This document shows, piece after piece, positions 12,464 through 14,889 of a stretch of 14,889 bases of DNA (position 1 is its first letter; each line of letters starts with the position of its first letter). The translations under genes and the position numbers were made by a program. The notes beneath the pieces were generated by a model, which saw nothing but the letters and a program-made list of their open reading frames with translations, did not search any database and had not been told where the DNA came from. This stretch comes from Methanothrix sp. (GTDB lineage Archaea; Halobacteriota; Methanosarcinia; Methanotrichales; Methanotrichaceae). The stretch spans positions 18,178 through 33,066 of the forward strand of contig WOYM01000001.1 of the NCBI GenBank assembly GCA_011620785.1, given 5' to 3'.

Positions 12464-13618
12464 TTGAAGTGTAATGCAGGCTTTGTGGGTTTCGATGGAA
12501 CAGAGAATAAAAGAACTCTTCTTGCTACAGCAGAGGTCAAGAAAGCGGCTGGAATCGATGGCGATCTGAATGTGCTCCTCAGAAAACCTCATGGCCGGGC
12601 CAGGTCCATCATGGCCAAGTTCAACCGCCTCTATGGCGTGAAGGCTTATCTCAGCGATATGGCCCTTAAGGATAAGTGGCAGGCAGCGGGTGTTAAGATC
12701 GAAGGCGGATACGATGACTTCTTTTCTGCATCCGATTTTATCATGGTAGGAAGCCCCGGAGACCAGGAGCTGCCCTACGTCGAAGCGGGCCTGGCCAACG
12801 ACTGCTTCGTCTCCCTCATGGGAGGGGCAGATCGGCCTGAGCTCTTGAAGGGATTGGAGGAGAACAAGAAGGTCAAGATCACGGACGAGCTCAAAGCGGA
12901 CTTCGTCCGAGAGTTCTTCTTTGGTCTGGAAAACTACCAAATGTTCTTAAAAGCCAGGCCGAAGCTGGTGCAGTGCACAAGCTGTAACACTACCGGCCTT
13001 TCCCGTCTGGCTCTGGCCGCCCGGCCCCTGGGCCTTACCGCCATCCTGGGGAACATCGACCGCAGGCATGGAGATCCGCATACTGTAGTCAAGGCTTCAC
13101 CCAGTGCCGTTCAGTTCGGCAAGGGAGCTGGCCACCAGGGAACAGATGCTGGAACCATCTTCGAGGAGGTCAACTTCTCCATCCGGGCGAGCAAGGTGCC
13201 AACCACAGTCCCCCACACCAACTTCCTGAATCTGGTCTTCAAGGGAGATGTGACTGCGAGTCAGCTGGTAGAGCAGTACGCCAAGACAAGAGAGGTGGTG
13301 GTGATGCCCTATCAGGATGAGGGCAAGAAGCACGATTGGACCGGCGAAATCTTAGAGGCTTTCCTCTCCGGTATAGAAAGGCCCATCAGCCCGGAGATAT
13401 TCGAGCTTATTGTCTCCGACGCCATAATCCCCTTCAAGCTGGGCGACTACACCATCCTTCAGACGGTCTCCATGGTGGAGCAGATGTCCATCGCCGTGCC
13501 AAACCACGTTGAATCCTATCTGCTTTCTGCTGGCTACCCTGCGGCAGATGTGCACTCTCTGGTGGATAAGACCCTGAGCGTCATGCATGGCATCTGGCCG
13601 GATAAACTGAGCTGCTGA
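12464..13618 (+). CDS. Divergent type II (archaeal) glyceraldehyde-3-phosphate dehydrogenase homologue
   Basis: A 384-residue protein homologous to archaeal GAPDH. The catalytic segment SCNTTGLSR (173-181) keeps nucleophile C174. IDRRHGDPHTV (198-208) aligns with VRRxADPxxV. GHQGTD (223-228) aligns with HHGPD, and VPTTVPH251 aligns with VPTTxMH, which carries the catalytic His. Upstream, GVKIEGGYDDFFSASDFIMVGSPG aligns with the G(I)EVAGTVEDLLxxADIVxDCTP region. The dinucleotide motif GYGTxGKR is replaced by GFDGTENKR and GIGAKN by GDQELP, so NAD(P) binding may be altered or lost. The start is TTG at 12464 with GGAGTGA 7 bases upstream and an in-frame stop just before, which makes it secure. 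It is either a modified GAPDH or a paralogue with a different substrate. Confidence 0.75.
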   Translation: MKCNAGFVGFDGTENKRTLLATAEVKKAAGIDGDLNVLLRKPHGRARSIMAKFNRLYGVKAYLSDMALKDKWQAAGVKIEGGYDDFFSASDFIMVGSPGDQELPYVEAGLANDCFVSLMGGADRPELLKGLEENKKVKITDELKADFVREFFFGLENYQMFLKARPKLVQCTSCNTTGLSRLALAARPLGLTAILGNIDRRHGDPHTVVKASPSAVQFGKGAGHQGTDAGTIFEEVNFSIRASKVPTTVPHTNFLNLVFKGDVTASQLVEQYAKTREVVVMPYQDEGKKHDWTGEILEAFLSGIERPISPEIFELIVSDAIIPFKLGDYTILQTVSMVEQMSIAVPNHVESYLLSAGYPAADVHSLVDKTLSVMHGIWPDKLSC

Positions 13619-13665
13619 ATGCTCGCTCCTAAAGCAGTGCAGCCATAGGTTGGGCTTGGATTAGA

Positions 13666-14718
13666 ATGCCAGAGGAGATTCGGGCCCAGTTTGAGGACGA
13701 TAGGATCCGCCTGGGCCCTGAGGCCCTGCCTGAACTATTCGAGCAGGGCTACTTCGGCCGGCCCAAGGGGAAGGGCTTGGAGCTCTCCTTGGTGGAGGCG
13801 GCCTATCTCCTGGATCGATCAAGAATAAAGATACTGCGCAATGAGAAGGAGCTGGACTTCAGATCCTTTTTTCAAGCTGCCTCCTCAATGGAGAAGGGGT
13901 TTGAGTTTCGCTATGTGGTCTACAAGGATCTGAGGGAGCGGGGCTATTACGTCCAGCCCGGCAGACCGGATTTTCGGGTCTACCCCAGGGGAGGCCACCC
14001 GGGAAAGGGGCCGGCGGAATTTTATGTTCTGGTCATATCGGAGCGCAATCCCTTGCCTTTAAAGGAGATCATGGAGCCCGTCCGCCTGGCCGGACAGATG
14101 AGAAAGAAGCTCATGCTGGCCATTGTGGACGAAGAGAGCGACATCACCTTTTATGAGGCACGCGAGCGGTCGATGGCCGGGATGATGGCCGGGCTGGAGA
14201 ACGGAGGCATGGCCACCCTGCTGGAGGACCGGGTGGTTCTATGGGACACGGAGGCCTCTCGTCTTCTGCATGAGAGTGGATTTTTTGGTAAGCCCGTGGG
14301 CGAACGGCTGCAGCTCTCTTTGGTCGAGTCGGCATACCTGCTGGAGAAGGGCAAACTTCAGCTGACTGACCGCCAGGGAAGACCGGTCGACCTGCCTGCT
14401 CTTACCGCCAGGGCAGAGCAGATCGATGAGGACTTCGAGCTCAAACTGGGTGCCTACCGGGACCTGAGGGAGAAGAGCCTGGTGGTCAAGACTGGATTCA
14501 AGTTCGGCACCCACTTTCGGGTCTACAAGCAGGTACATGGGACTCTAAAGGTCCCTCACTCTGAGTATCTGGTGCATGCCATCCCTCTGGATCATGTCTT
14601 CATGCCTCCGGTTCTCTCCCGCGCCGTCCGCCTGGCCCATTCGGTGAGAAAGCTGATGGTGTTCGCTTATCCAGATGACGGGATCGGATATCTGGAGATC
14701 AAAAGGCTGAAGCCCTAA
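13666..14718 (+). CDS. endA: tRNA-splicing endonuclease, fused two-repeat (alpha2) type
   Basis: A 350-residue protein made of two similar halves, about 5-165 and 180-350, each with an N-terminal mixed domain (GYFGRPKGKGLELSLVEAAYLL and GFFGKPVGERLQLSLVESAYLL) and a C-terminal nuclease domain. The C-terminal half has the full catalytic triad, Y287 (FRVY), H298 (VPHSEYLV) and K329 (SVRKLMVFA). In the N-terminal half the Tyr (Y106) and Lys (147-148) positions remain, but the His position is Ala (KGPAEFYV). This is the pattern of euryarchaeal fused homodimer enzymes, where one repeat is structural. It cuts bulge-helix-bulge introns from pre-tRNA. The ATG at 13666 lacks a clear ribosome binding site. 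It follows the GAPDH-like gene by 47 bases. Confidence 0.93.
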   Translation: MPEEIRAQFEDDRIRLGPEALPELFEQGYFGRPKGKGLELSLVEAAYLLDRSRIKILRNEKELDFRSFFQAASSMEKGFEFRYVVYKDLRERGYYVQPGRPDFRVYPRGGHPGKGPAEFYVLVISERNPLPLKEIMEPVRLAGQMRKKLMLAIVDEESDITFYEARERSMAGMMAGLENGGMATLLEDRVVLWDTEASRLLHESGFFGKPVGERLQLSLVESAYLLEKGKLQLTDRQGRPVDLPALTARAEQIDEDFELKLGAYRDLREKSLVVKTGFKFGTHFRVYKQVHGTLKVPHSEYLVHAIPLDHVFMPPVLSRAVRLAHSVRKLMVFAYPDDGIGYLEIKRLKP

Positions 14719-14755
14719 AGAGCCTTCTGAATGCCCTGTTCTCAAGAAAATAATG

Positions 14756-14763
14756 TTAAAATA
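14756..14763 (+). promoter_or_regulatory. Probable TATA box of the truncated last gene
   Basis: TTAAAATA is centred about 26 bases before the ATG at 14786. At that distance transcription should begin at or next to the start codon, predicting a leaderless mRNA. Confidence 0.5.
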
Positions 14764-14785
14764 CTAGCTCCGACCAGCAGATATC

Positions 14786-14889
14786 ATGCCCAAAATCGAG
14801 GTAGAGCTGGATTCTGATCTGAACGACCGGCTATCGAATTTTGTTATAAAGAGCAGAGGAGCCCTTTATGTGCAGCGCTCCGAGGTGGT
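14786..14889 (+). CDS. Partial CDS, possible ribbon-helix-helix-type protein, cut by window end
   Basis: The reading frame from ATG 14786 stays open to the window edge (34 complete codons). It begins MPKIEVELDSDLNDRLSNFV and continues KSRGALYVQRSEVV. A short beta strand followed by a helix and then a RSEVV segment is reminiscent of ribbon-helix-helix regulators, where the strand binds DNA and R-S-E-V begins the second helix. Only the N-terminus is visible, so the family is a guess. It lies 67 bases after endA and has its own probable TATA box. There is no ribosome binding site before the ATG, consistent with a leaderless start. Confidence 0.55.
   Translation, partial: MPKIEVELDSDLNDRLSNFVIKSRGALYVQRSEV

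Noticed and set aside
1..14889. tRNA genes, CRISPR array, insertion sequences or prophage
   Set aside because: No cloverleaf-like intergenic sequence, no regularly spaced repeats, no transposase or integrase; nearly all bases are covered by conserved genes.

Overview
This window comes from a euryarchaeal chromosome, most likely a methanogen of the Methanosarcinia and probably Methanothrix/Methanosaeta-like. The evidence is an archaeal Spt5-L11-L1-P0-P1 ribosomal block, an MC1-type chromosomal protein, archaeal tRNA enzymes (Trm-G10 methyltransferase and a fused splicing endonuclease), TATA-type promoters, and several TTG starts preceded by strong GGTGA-type ribosome binding sites. The genus is an inference from memory of protein families, not a database match. 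I see no tRNA, rRNA, CRISPR array or insertion sequence, and no gene-free stretch reaches 300 bases.

Layout. 1-3107: a minus-strand helical protein of unknown function, a plus-strand CxxCxxCC (YkgJ-like) metal-binding protein, and a minus-strand cluster of cupin, RNase Z-like metallo-hydrolase and phosphoglycolate-phosphatase-like HAD enzyme. 3282-4088: a stand-alone XPF/Mus81-type (ERCC4 + HhH) nuclease-like protein with an altered active-site motif. 4196-7577: a plus-strand operon of S-adenosylhomocysteine (or S-inosylhomocysteine) hydrolase, an APH-fold small-molecule kinase and tRNA (guanine10-N2) methyltransferase, which links a SAM-dependent methylation to removal of its by-product. 7652-8248: a double-HTH protein divergent from the ribosomal block. 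8350-11324: spt5, rpl11, rpl1, rpl10 (P0) and rpl12 (P1), with a separate promoter and a probable L1 autoregulatory hairpin ahead of rpl1. 11402-11680: MC1, convergent with rpl12 across a shared T-rich terminator. 11818-14718: a divergent APS-kinase-like P-loop kinase, a divergent type II GAPDH homologue and the fused EndA endonuclease. 14786 to the end: the start of a probably leaderless gene cut off by the window.

Most of the window is conserved archaeal information-processing machinery. The points most worth a second look are the rpl1 leader hairpin that captures the Shine-Dalgarno sequence, the short XPF-like protein with VELK in place of VERK, the GAPDH homologue that keeps the catalytic Cys but has lost the dinucleotide-binding glycine motif, the CysC-like kinase flanked by a repeated imperfect palindrome, and the unassigned kinase inside the SAH-hydrolase/Trm-G10 operon. 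I found no clear new defence or mobile system.
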